64,000 nt of DNA, taken from assembly GCA_963580455.1 (NCBI GenBank), contig OY756967.1, positions 4,920,501 to 4,984,500 on the forward strand, given 5' to 3'. Position 1 is the first letter of the stretch. Each line of letters begins with the position of its first letter. A model generated the notes under the pieces. The model ran no database searches, was not told the DNA's origin, and worked only from the letters and a program-made list of their open reading frames with translations. The position numbers and the translations under genes were made by a program. This stretch comes from Euonymus europaeus (Eukaryota > Streptophyta > Magnoliopsida > Celastrales > Celastraceae). This document shows, piece after piece, positions 44,701 to 54,080 of this stretch.

Positions 44701-45571
44701 CCATACTAGACTTCCCTAAATCACTCAGATTCATCCCTATTTCCACCATATCCAAACAAATTCGAAATGCCAATCGGGTTTCCCTAATTTGAACCAAATG
44801 ATGAAGAATAGCAGAACAACATGACAGGGATGGGATTACCTGCCGGCCCCTCATTTGATCATATGCGAAAAAAGCCCTTCTTGTTTCACCCCTACCAACA
44901 TACCCTTCAACCAAATTACCAAAAGTTACAGCACTATGAAATGAAATTCCTTGATTCTCCATCCCCAAAAGCAATATTTCAACTTCTCTAAGCATGCCCA
45001 CATCGACAAGCATTGACGCCATGACCTCACATGATCGAGCGAGGTGTTTGAAATCCTTATCCATTTTATGAACCCAATTGAAAATTCCCCATAAAGTTTC
45101 AACCCTTTTAGCATCAAACCCCACTTTTCTACTCTCAAATTCAAAACCCAGTAATATTTCAAGCACATCTTGAGGGGTCAACTTCAAAACCCTCCTAAAA
45201 CGACGAGAAATGTCCGGTATTACATTAGACACATCCAAAAGAAGGTCCTTGAGAGAAGCATTAACAAAGGACCTCCCTTTACTTGTCTCAAATAAATCAG
45301 GACTTTTTGATATAACGGATTGTGCGATACCAGTGCAGTCAATAGAAGACAAATCTGATTGGATTTTGTTTATTTGGCAAGTGGAATCAGAAAATGAAGG
45401 AGTTGGGCAAGTGTGAAGAGCAGTGGAGAAGTGTTTAGCGGTGGAATAGAGAGAGAAGAAAAAAGGAACCTGCTTGACGAGGAGCTTCTTGCGAGTATAG
45501 AGATTGGAGCGAAGTTGGAGCATGTATAATTGCTTAGAATGGCTGAACGGCAGCACTGATTCCTGTTTCAT
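41774..45571 (-). CDS. Long P-class pentatricopeptide repeat protein (1265 aa)
   Basis: P-class PPR proteins stabilise, process or aid translation of organellar transcripts. This single-exon frame has PPR helices along nearly its whole length (for example YNSLISGMFMQGMWEHVRVI, FRILLAGYCKARRFDEAKKV, YNYLIRLFCQHGRLNKAVDL, WNMLVHKFCQDGQSAEAEKL) and no E or DYW extension. Residues about 17-50 are rich in Arg, Lys, Ser and hydrophobics without acidic residues (RSNLYTRKKLLVKQVPFFFS), which suggests a mitochondrial presequence. The second Met (residue 17) could be the real start. It is similar in length and position to AT5G15280 (about 1.2 thousand residues), next to the CASP gene. A stretch around residues 500-560 looks degenerate between repeats. 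Confidence 0.92.
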   Translation of the reverse strand: MKQESVLPFSHSKQLYMLQLRSNLYTRKKLLVKQVPFFFSLYSTAKHFSTALHTCPTPSFSDSTCQINKIQSDLSSIDCTGIAQSVISKSPDLFETSKGRSFVNASLKDLLLDVSNVIPDISRRFRRVLKLTPQDVLEILLGFEFESRKVGFDAKRVETLWGIFNWVHKMDKDFKHLARSCEVMASMLVDVGMLREVEILLLGMENQGISFHSAVTFGNLVEGYVGRGETRRAFFAYDQMRGRQVIPSLSCCSAILHHLVQIRETRLAFRICLDMVEIGMNLSDLGKSSMDNVVKLLCSDGMIQEARNLVKKAMALGFKPSSLVIYEIACGYCEKKDFEDLLGLFVGMKCCPDVLTGNMIINNICSYFGAERADFFRQELEQLGYQPNDITFGVLIGWSCHAGNLRNAVMYWSETLSRGLEPHICSYNSLISGMFMQGMWEHVRVILDEMVDRGKTPNLTTFRILLAGYCKARRFDEAKKVIPEMVNCGFIESSSLEDPISKVFTLLGLNPLAVKLKRDNDVGFPKTEFFDGIGNGLYLDTNLDEYEKIVNKVLQESTIIDYNSVVMKECGDRNYGTAVDLVNEMVQWGQGLSLSVVSTLLNGLCASRLHVRKSAYLLDQVPKLANQLDQETLNLLAQAYCKKGLAYEGRILFDVMLQRNLTVHGKTFGLLIKGLCKMRNNQKILDLWAMAQQSKWLPELEDCKAIVECLCHQNMLKEVLKLFESMLAANTHLRLEICHVFLEKLCFLGFAGISHVLMEKLLQQGFALDHIAYSHLLRGFCKERRFSVAFTILDCMLTNNLVPCLDASVILVPQLCRAARFEKAIALKNIVSGEQSEFSSSLNSALVKGYCLTRKIEEAVNLVQDMMLGGQIPDAEIYDMLFQGNCRVKNMAKVNELLGANIRKNLSLSISSYRNWVRLMCADGRFLSALRLKDFMLRQNESNGLIIYNILVFYLLSYGNRLLVTELLNELQKKRFLLDEVTYNFLVYGFSQCKEVSSSVYYLSTMISKGLQPSNRSLRTVLCSLCELGELKEALELSRQMQARGWIHGSLVQNSLVECLVSHGQLQEAEDFLDRMVCKGQIHESINYNYLIRLFCQHGRLNKAVDLLNIMLKKGNIPNSASYDSIIQSFCACNKLDQAMTFHTEMLDRYLKPSIKTWNMLVHKFCQDGQSAEAEKLLISMVQLGVTPTREIYYSLINFHRHENNLSKASELVQVMQRNGYEPDFDMHWSLISKLSNSNDMDSSNKGFLSRLLSRSGFTSKTKLG

Positions 45572-46904
45572 CTATGGCTCTACATTGCGAACAGAGCCAA
45601 GTATCGAGAGCGGGGTAAGAAATTGATATTGACAATACCCGAACCTGAACCTGAACCCGAATCCGACCCAAGTACTGAAGATGGGAAAGATTTCAGCCTT
45701 GAAGTTTTATTTTGTTACATAAATACCCGATTATCAGAAACAAAAGTAACGGAGATGGATTATTTTCTAATTTGGTAAATGAATCATCAAACGATATATG
45801 TGAATAAATGATAATTTAAAATTTTGTTTTATTCATGTTAACTAACTCGGCAATAGTCCTTGCACTTTTTACATAGAGTGTCTACAGATTTTATGATCGT
45901 TTCACACAAATCAATGACAACACAAAAATCAAGAACCAAACCCTATTATGAGATTTCCCACGCCTCAGTCTTTGAATACGGGCTTTCATATATCAGTTAT
46001 GTTCCATCAATGAAGCTAATTTCCCATAGCAAAGCCAATTGACTGATATTGAGAAGATACAACATTTCCATGGATAGAAGCCGAATTTGGATACATTCTG
46101 TAATACAAGGTATAACTCTATCTCGGATATATCGACGAAAACGCCCGAGATTGAGCTCCCAAGAAAACCAAACATGCTTCAGGAGGCCCTCAATCCTGCT
46201 TTTGTGTATTCAGTGGCACTCCAAAAATGATCAACAATTGTGTAAACTTGATAATAGGCTAGATGAAAGACTTTTAATTTAATTCAATTTAAAGGTTTGG
46301 TTGAGTTAGATTATGGTCCAATCTCCCACACTCAACTAAATGACCAACAGAATCACATACTTGATTCTACATTTGTCATCCATATGAGAAAAATCCAGAA
46401 TCAAAGCTTCCCATCTTATCAAAACAATTTCAAGCGGACCACCAATTTCTCTTGTTGATTCCTGCAAGCTGTTTGGGACAAATACAATCTTAGAATCCTA
46501 AGAAAACCAGCTTAAATATAATGTCCAAAGGATTGAACCTACTCAAAATCACATTCTTTTCAGATAAACACAAAGCATACATCTTATTTGAAGAACATAT
46601 CTCAGGACTTGTATGCGAAATTATATAAATTCGGAAAATAGTAAACGTCTTATTTACATCAATCTAGTAGTGGACAACATAACTTCTCCCCAATGTTTTA
46701 GTAATAGCTTCTGCGTCGAGGGGGCGGGGTTTTGGCTTCGAAATCTGGAAACAAAGCAGAAGTGATGCTTAAACTTCTTGGGAATACATGTGACAGACTG
46801 CAAAAGAGTCTAAAACACTTGCATTTGGGTATAACTCCATAGCATGCTGTCAAATTTACCGAATCATATTTGAAGAAGTAGCAACGCAAGAAAATCCCCG
46901 AATA
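45572..46904. other. Intergenic region upstream of the long PPR gene
   Basis: Promoter and 5' untranslated region of the PPR gene at the left end, with a short run of ACCTGAACC-like repeats at 45637-45665. The right part may include more of the decayed KH gene. No other gene recognised. Confidence 0.5.
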
Positions 46905-48288
46905 TCACACGGGCAGAGTGGACATACGCCTAAAGAAACCAAGATAAATTTTATACCCTGAAGTACTAGTATGTACTGAAGAATAACCTCCATAGGCACC
47001 ATACAGCATATTATCAATGCCACCAATCTGTAAAAGTGAAAATAATATGAACTTCATGTTTACACCAAATAACAAAGAAACAGCAGACTGCTCATAACCA
47101 TCACCAGCAGTCAAATCCCTAGAGCTATATTCACCTGACTATGAATCACTACGTCCATGCCTCTTATTATCTCTACTGTCATATAATAAATGTTCCAAAT
47201 TGTCGTGATGGATGTTGTCATGAAGACGAGCCGTAATTTGGTACAAGGCCGCCTTCACAATTGCAGCTTCCTCAGAAATCCGAAGCAACAAGAGAAGAGA
47301 TGTTGAAAATTTTAACAAGTTTATTAAGTTAAAACAGCTCAGAATGAAATAATCTGGTGAAGACCTCTTGAATGGACCCAAAAAAGCTTTAGGTTTCAAC
47401 TTAGATATTGCAAGCAACTGCAAGTTTTTCATCTCCATCAACACATTTCTCTAAGCAATGACCAGTCACCACATCAGATAGATCACAACAACCAAAGCTC
47501 TTTAGCAGGATCTAGCTAAATATTTCTAATATACTTCTATTTATTAACTAAGAACAATCAATAGTTCCCTGCACTATATAGCATCAAATACAGGTCCAAG
47601 AAACCAATTGAGAACAGACTAAAGAAAGAAAAGTAAGAAATTCCCCATGCCCCCAATTTTGTGCCAATGGATGCAGGAAAAAAGGCCTAAGAATTAAGAA
47701 AAATCATCTGGAATACCTGAACAAGTTCATCTGAGCTCAATGCACAGGGAGGTAAATGATCATTCTTAAGATTTTGCACACCAGTCTCATTACAAATTAA
47801 TGCTCTAAACTATCTGTCCACCTTTACCAATGACACATCCAATCTGGTCAGATGGCACAAGCAAACGTGCAGTAATTGGGTGACTGTCCACGTCCTCATC
47901 ACCATGCAACTCTTCTGCAACAACTTTGTCGTGCACCCTGAACAAAGCATCCAGAGAAAGAGAAACAAAATTACAAACATCTCCAATGGCATTAGTCTCA
48001 TCACAGACACTATTTATGGTAACAACACGCTCATCAGACTAAGACATCGACTCGGCAATCCTGATCTTGGATTTTGTATTAGTTCTTAACTGGTTGACAA
48101 TGTCACCTCTCCTTTTTATGATGCTTCCAATTTTCTTTCAGGGGCACAGATATCGGTATATAGTATCATCAGGATCAATGAAGAAGTGTTCATATATCAC
48201 CAAAAATTCTTCTTTTATTTCCTCCATTTTCAGTGTACTCAAAATGAGAATGAGAACGAGAACGCTTCCCATTTCTATGGCCAACCAT
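46905..48288 (-). pseudogene. Decayed KH-domain RNA-binding protein gene
   Basis: Reading leftward from an ATG at 48288: a basic N-terminus (MVGHRNGKRSRSHSHFEY), then in another frame FFIDPDDTIYRYLCP, KH1 (KKIGSIIKRRGDIVNQLR), a linker (LDALFRVHDKVVAEELHGDE), KH2 (LLVPSDQIGCVIGKGGQIV), and after an intron-sized gap VKAALYQITARLHDN. It is broken by a frameshift in the N-terminus, in-frame stops after RYLCP, between the segments AESMS and SDERVV, and after GGQIV, and further frame loss. The KH1 GXXG loop has become KRRG. The intron position seems kept but the acceptor next to EEAAIVKAAL lacks a clear AG, so this is an ancestral gene or segmental copy in decay, not a processed copy. Position matches AT5G15270, a KH protein, beside the AT5G15280 homologue. 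Confidence 0.8.
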
Positions 48289-48698
48289 TGAACTGTTCCA
48301 AAAAAAAAATCAGCTGTTAAAAGTGATACACGTGAAACCATATGCAACCAAAACAGCGTAGAGAAAATTTTGTTTCAGGAGAGACAAATATCTTATAGTA
48401 AGTTCACAACTGTATAATGCACCAACTTGGTCTGGAAACCAAGCCAAAATGATATTCCATATTGAAACAGAAATCCATAAGCTGAGGTTAAAAGAAAGAG
48501 CACTCTAGACTCAAAGATTTGCAATCAAAGATGCAAAATGTTGTATCTCAACAAAAAAATCTCAAAAGTGTCCCAAAATACATTGTCCATGAATTTGAAT
48601 TTGCCTCCAAATCTTATAGTGTATGTGTTGTCATATAGGATTATTGATACTTTGAGATATTTTGTTTTGGAATGACTAGTACCACTGATCAAAGATAT
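48289..48698. other. Upstream of the KH pseudogene, nothing recognised
   Basis: AT-rich with no gene or repeat boundary that I can support. Confidence 0.5.
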
Positions 48699-48706
48699 GC
48701 CACAAT

Positions 48707-49368
48707 TAGGGATGACAACGGATTGGATACCCATGCAATAAAAAAATATCAAAACCGTTAACATTTAATGTACCCTATTCCAAAACCGTTTAAAAAACTA
48801 TTTAGATTTCCAAAACCGAAACCGTTTCATAACCGTTTACAGTTTAACATTTTCAATTTATTTCATAATTAGTTGGATAACCGTTTCCAAACATGTATAT
48901 CCTAACCTGAAATTAGAATAACACATTAAAAATATATTAAAAGATAGAATTCATAATTCTTTTTATCAGTCTATAATACTTATTAATAATAAAAGATATT
49001 AAATAATACAAATAGATAGAAATAAAAAGGAGTCCAATGTCTAGACGAATTACATGATAATATCATATTACTCCTTAGATATCAACAATCCAACAAAAAT
49101 AAATAATTGGACTAGTGGTTAAGTGATTTAATTTATTTATTAATTTAATTATATTCACTATGAATCTATGTGACATTTATGACATTATTATGCACACTCA
49201 AATTTCATACTCAATATATATTTATAAACTATGAAAAAGTATATAACAAAAAAAAAACAAATAATTAGATGAGTACTTAAGTGATTTACTTCTTTATACA
49301 TGTGTAAAATTCAAATCCTTTCTCTAATATATTTACTAATATTTTTAAGAATTTACTTGTCATCCCTA
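48707..49368. mobile_element. hAT-like MITE (662 bp)
   Basis: Its ends are inverted repeats of 12 bp, TAGGGATGACAA at 48707 and its reverse complement at the right end. It is flanked by imperfect 8-bp direct repeats, GCCACAAT (48699-48706) and GTGACAAT (49369-49376), six of eight matching, as expected for an old hAT-type insertion. The left 190 bp carry several AACCGTTT motifs (subterminal repeats, 48755-48895). There is no coding capacity. Confidence 0.75.
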
Positions 49369-49376
49369 GTGACAAT

Positions 49377-50159
49377 AGTGGGCTTCGGGGCTTAAAGAGT
49401 GTGGTATTGGCAATCACGTTAGTCTGACGATGGAAGAAATATAGAGAGAGAAGTAAAATGCTTTTTAGAGAGAGGGAGAGAGAAGCTTCAGTCTTCATCT
49501 ACTGCAACTCCATGACATGAACAATATTATTGAGTATTTTTTCCCTGCAAAATTTCATTGACATTAAATTCCCTTACAAGAATCGCACACACATATATTT
49601 TTATGTCACTGATTTTTTTATAGATAAACTTACTGATAACAACTCTAAGAAACTAGTAGGCCTATGCATCAAAGGAGATACAAATGTTGGAATTGGCATT
49701 GATAGTGATTCTTGTGTTTCCATGTTACTAGTTGGAGTTTGAGAAGAAGATTCAACATCCTACAAAAACATTTTTCAAAGTTAGTGTAAATAATGTGGAA
49801 ATATTGACAATGAAACATGTATCTTTGATATATTTTTTGAAGTTCTTTTTCCCTTTCCCTTTAGTTGCCTCTCTAGGAGAGATAAAGGTCATTTTCCTCC
49901 CTTGCGACCTTCTCGCTTGTTAAGTCCTTTAATATTCCCCATTTCAGGTTGAGATTGCTGCTTATTTTGGGAAGACTCAAAGATTGAATCATGTTTCTTT
50001 GTTAACTAATTATCAATTTTTTTCCAGCTCCTCAATTGTTGCCACAACCATAGCAAATGTTTCCTTATCTTCACTAACTCGTGACGCTAATCATATCATC
50101 CTTGGCATAAATTTCTATATCTTTATGTAACTTGAAGATTAACATCTTCTATAACAAGT
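49377..50159. other. No gene recognised
   Basis: AT-rich sequence between the MITE and the FAR1-like pseudogene. It may contain the degraded 3' end of the pseudogene, but no domain is readable. A GA-rich run sits at 49444-49490. Confidence 0.45.
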
Positions 50160-51896
50160 TGCCCCTCATATTCGGTGTATCCACTCTTTGCCATTCTTGT
50201 CCATCTTTTCAAAATGTAGGCCTCAGGAATATACTTTACATCAAATCAACCATAGATCTTCAATGCATGGCAACATAAAATTCCAAGACTTTCAAACAAA
50301 CCGAAACTACATGATATTTTTTGGTCTTTGGGATTGAACATTACAACCCATTCTCCATCATTTTTCAAAAGCCGAAATTTGTATTTTTATACTTCCTTGC
50401 TAATATCCGAATCTACAATGGTTGCTGCAGATGCACAATCATTTGAAACCTCTTAAAAATGGTTGGTGTGTACACTTTCGAAGCTTGTTGTAGCATACGT
50501 GAATTTTTGTAGGCTAATGTAGGTGACTTCTCCCTTGAATCAAATTCTGATTTCAACTCATTATGTCTTTTGTCTTGCACTACCCTCTCAAAGTGACAAA
50601 AGAACTTGACAATGCTAACATGAGATTGCAAATTATCTTTCGCATCACTATTCATGCTTTCACTTACTTGAGTACGCCTTGACCCCAACGTAAATATATA
50701 CTTCAAGTAGCATTTAGCCCACTTCTTCTTCAAACCATATATTCCCCGCAACCAAGTATTTTCATGAGTTTTGTACTTGTCATTCACATTATCCCAAAGT
50801 TTCTTCAAATTCAAAAGAATTTTCATAGTGGTATATGTATTTTGTTAACTCTTCCAGAATGGTAGAATCACTCCTTTGCAAACAAGCCAAATGCTTAATG
50901 GCATTTTGCATTATGTGCCAACTACACAAACCATGAAATGTGTTAGGTATCACTTCACCTATTGTCTTATCCATTGTAGCGTCTTGATCCGTGAACATTA
51001 TCTGAGGCAACTTACCTTTGTGGGTAGCTAAAAAGGTCTTAAAAAGCCACTTAAATTATTCCACTACTTCATCATATGGAAGTGTAGCCCCAAAAACAAT
51101 AATACCTCTATGGTGATTAAAACCAGTAAACACAGCTAAAGGTCTCAAGGCTTTGTTAGTACCCTATGTTGTATAAAAAATAATCACATCACTAAAGTAA
51201 ATGTGGTCAATAAGCATTCTAGCATCTGCCCAAAATATATTTGTAATTTGTTACTCATTATCCAACTGAACAACATAGTTAAACGAAGGATTTTTAATTA
51301 TCTCTTCTTGAAAATACATGAGAATAGAACCAGCTTTACTATACTCCATATCTTTTTCCCTTCTTGTTCTCAAGTAGTATTTATGATCATCTTTTGTATA
51401 GCAAATATTGTTTTACCACCAACTTGACGACTCATTAACTCATGTGCCTTCTTAAGCTTAATGCCAGAGCTACATGCCAACTCTATCTCAAAGCCTTGCA
51501 CTTCAGAGATGCTTCTTTGTGACCTCATCATATATGTAGTGTGTGGTAGATGTAAAATATGGTTATGCTTATCCACAAATTCATAAATTATGTACTTACC
51601 ACTCCCTAACACTAATGAAATAGACATTTTCACAGGACAATTGGTTATTGTCTTATCTCTATGTCTGTCAGGATTGAGTTGGTGCTTATCCTTTCTGCGC
51701 ACACCTTCTTTCGAACACACAAAACCCCTCATAGTAATTCGTCCATCCCTTTTACTTTTATTCACAAATGCTTTTCTCACAGAAAATCCCATTTGGTTGC
51801 CATAACGAATCCAATAATTCAAAGCCTCATCTACTGTGTTAAACCCCAAACCAATTTAAGGAGTCAAATTGGTGCCATCATCTGAGGGCACATTCA
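50160..51896 (-). pseudogene. FAR1/FRS-like MULE transposase-derived gene, broken
   Basis: FAR1-related proteins descend from Mutator-like transposases and have an N-terminal C2H2 WRKY-GCM1 DNA-binding region, a MULE transposase core and a SWIM zinc finger. All three can be read here: the FAR1 region at 51849-51430 (GFVCSKEG, NCPVKMSISL, FVDKHNHIL), the transposase core at about 51170-50790 (LAVFTGFNHHRG, MFTDQDATMDKTIGEV, GLCSWHIMQNAIKHL) and the SWIM region near 50330-50250, where the second Cys is replaced by Phe (CSFGLFESLGILCCHALK). It is broken by a stop just upstream of GLGFNTVDEAL, further stops at about 51250 to 51050, and frame changes. I cannot tell a domesticated FRS gene from a MULE transposase; no Mutator terminal repeats were recognised. 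Confidence 0.8.
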
Positions 51897-51947
51897 TCTT
51901 AACTACACAAAAAATTAAGGAAACCAACATGATAAGAAGGTGTGGCA

Positions 51948-52208
51948 CATTCATTACAAAGATATTCATAGCTACAAATGATTTTACAAAGTCAAAAATT
52001 AAAAACACTCACATACATTCATTACAAAGAGATTAAGCTACAGTGGATTTTTAAAAAGTCGAAAATTGGAAACTCATGCTCATTCATTACAAAAAGATTA
52101 AATTACAAAAGTTTTTTACAAAGTCAAAATTGGAAACTCACACACATTCATTGCAAAGAGATTAATAGCTACATAGGATTGTTCAAAGTCAAAAATTGGA
52201 AACTCACT
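51948..52208. repeat. Tandem repeat, four units of about 65 bp
   Basis: Units start with CATTCATT at 51948, 52016, 52081 and 52145 and are 68, 65, 64 and about 64 bp long, each with AAAGTCAAAAATTGGAAACTCAC-like sequence near its end. The array begins about 50 bp upstream of the FAR1-like start codon, on its 5' side, so it may be a promoter or element-terminal repeat. Confidence 0.8.
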
Positions 52209-52399
52209 TATAAGAACATTTGGAGGTGGTTTTAATGTCGCTTCTCTCGTCGTCAATGTCGCTACAGATGATTTTAGTTTTAGTTTTAGAATTGTAAGAA
52301 AGAAATGACGTCACAAATTTTGGAAGGTAACTCTAAAAATTAGAGTGTACATGTGACCAATCTCTTACTAGTCGTTTGGTGTTGAGAATGTTTTGAGTG

Positions 52400-52504
52400 G
52401 GAATGAGAATGAGAATGAGAATGAGAATGAGATTGAGAATGAGAATGAGATTTTGATTCTCACGTTTGGTATGTATAAAACTGGGAATGAGAATGAGAAT
52501 GAGA
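52400..52504 (+). repeat. GAATGA hexamer-type repeat, two clusters
   Basis: Repeated GAATGA units at 52400-52451 and 52483-52504 separated by 31 bases. It lies at the left subterminal part of the Harbinger-like element; related GGGAATGAGAAT occurs again near 53299. Confidence 0.8.
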
Positions 52505-53345
52505 TATGTGTTTTCTCTATTATGCCCTTTTACCTATATATAATTAATAAATCCATGTTATTGTTTCCAACCATGTGTAATGAACAAATATGCATAGAAC
52601 CATGTCATGTTATTGTTTCCAACCATATATGCACACCTGCTTACTGAACTTTGGCGTTCTCACAGAAACTAAACATCACCCTCAAGAAATTAAACTACCT
52701 ACCAAGCATAGATAAAATGTTTGGCCCGTATCTGTCCACACAGAGATTCTCCCACTACGTAGTCATCAAAAGCCAATTTACTTTAGGAGCATAGAACCAA
52801 GGAGGACACAACCCAAACTAGAATGATCCATCCATAAAGCTCCGTCATCTCAAATAATGAAGAAAATCGCTTCCAATTTCATGGAATGTTCGCGTTTGCA
52901 CGAAATAGAATGATTATTTCTAAACCCATGTAATACAGTAGCAGAAAACAACATCTAAACGCCCAAACCTCTCTAGGTCAAATCAAAGCAAGATGGGAGT
53001 TCTTGTATGGTGGTACCTGAGAGAGAGTATCTGCGTCTTCGAGGTGTCTTCTTTGGCTGGAGCGATCTGTCGACCTAGGGCATGCTCGTCGCCGTCTCTT
53101 CTGGAATGGAACGATCGCTGCTCTTGTTCAAGGATCTTCCGTCTCTCCTCTTGTTTTTTGTTCTGGAAATGGGTTAACAAGTATGATCGGACGGATGACA
53201 TTGTTTTCATCTAACGGTTCAAGTGTAATGAAACTGAGGGTCAAATGGACATTTCCAACGCAATTCCATGTTGAATTGCCTAATCCCACATCAAAAAGTG
53301 GGAATGAGAATTGTGGGAGAGAGAGAGGAGGGAATGGAATGGTTG
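52505..53345. other. Interior of the Harbinger-like element, no gene recognised
   Basis: Several short frames on both strands around 52983-53350, more GC-rich than their surroundings, but no recognisable protein. Confidence 0.4.
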
Positions 53346-53530
53346 ATTCCATTTAGGGGTGTCCAAATTCGATCCGCAACCGAGGAACCGATCCGAACCG
53401 TGGTTATTCGGTTTTTCGGTTTCAGTTTTTTGGTTAACGGTTTCGGATTCGGTTATGAATTTTGAGATTTTTCGGATATTTTTTCGATTTCGGATTTTTC
53501 GGATACGGTTTCGGATTTAACCGAAAAAAC

Positions 53531-54080
53531 CAAATAAAATTTTATTATGTTTTATATATTTATTTATTTAAATAATTAAGGTTAAAAAATTAAAAAATTA
53601 GGGTTTAAAATAGCAACTCTCAACTCCTCCCACAATATTTCACTCTCTGCAGACTCATTCTCTGCCGCCGTCCTTCACCTCATCATCATTATCACTCGTG
53701 TAAAAGGTTTGTTCTACTCTCTTAGGTTTGCAAGTGTTTTCCGTGAGTGAATCTGCTAGTGTTAGGGTGTTGCCTGTTGGTGTTTGTTTGTGTAATTGGT
53801 TATCCATTGTTGAATTTAAAAGGTGTTGACCAGAGATTATTCTATTAGCTTTCTCTATAAAAAAATTGATACGGCTACTTTGAAATAAAGAATCAATGTG
53901 TATTTTGTCTTTATGTAATCATTCTTTTGTGATGGTAAAAAAGTAGGCACATCACATGGTACAAAAAAAAAGGTTTTTGTATAACCACGCCAGTAAGTGC
54001 CCCCACCATTTTATCATCATTACTTTTGACCTGATTTTTGAGCAATTAATCTAATGGACTTTTTCTTTGTATTTTTTCAG
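53531..54080 (+). other. 5' part of the hAT element
   Basis: Probable promoter and 5' untranslated exon of the transposase followed by an intron ending at 54080. No coding sequence recognised. Confidence 0.5.

Noticed and set aside
52983..53352. Several frames of 65-75 codons in the GC-richer part of the Harbinger-like element
   Set aside because: No domain and overlapping on both strands; probably a non-coding element interior or a captured fragment I cannot identify.
54054..54080. Upstream ATG at 54054 as start of the hAT transposase
   Set aside because: The nine extra residues are encoded by the pyrimidine tract of a strong splice acceptor; ATG 54081 follows the AG directly.
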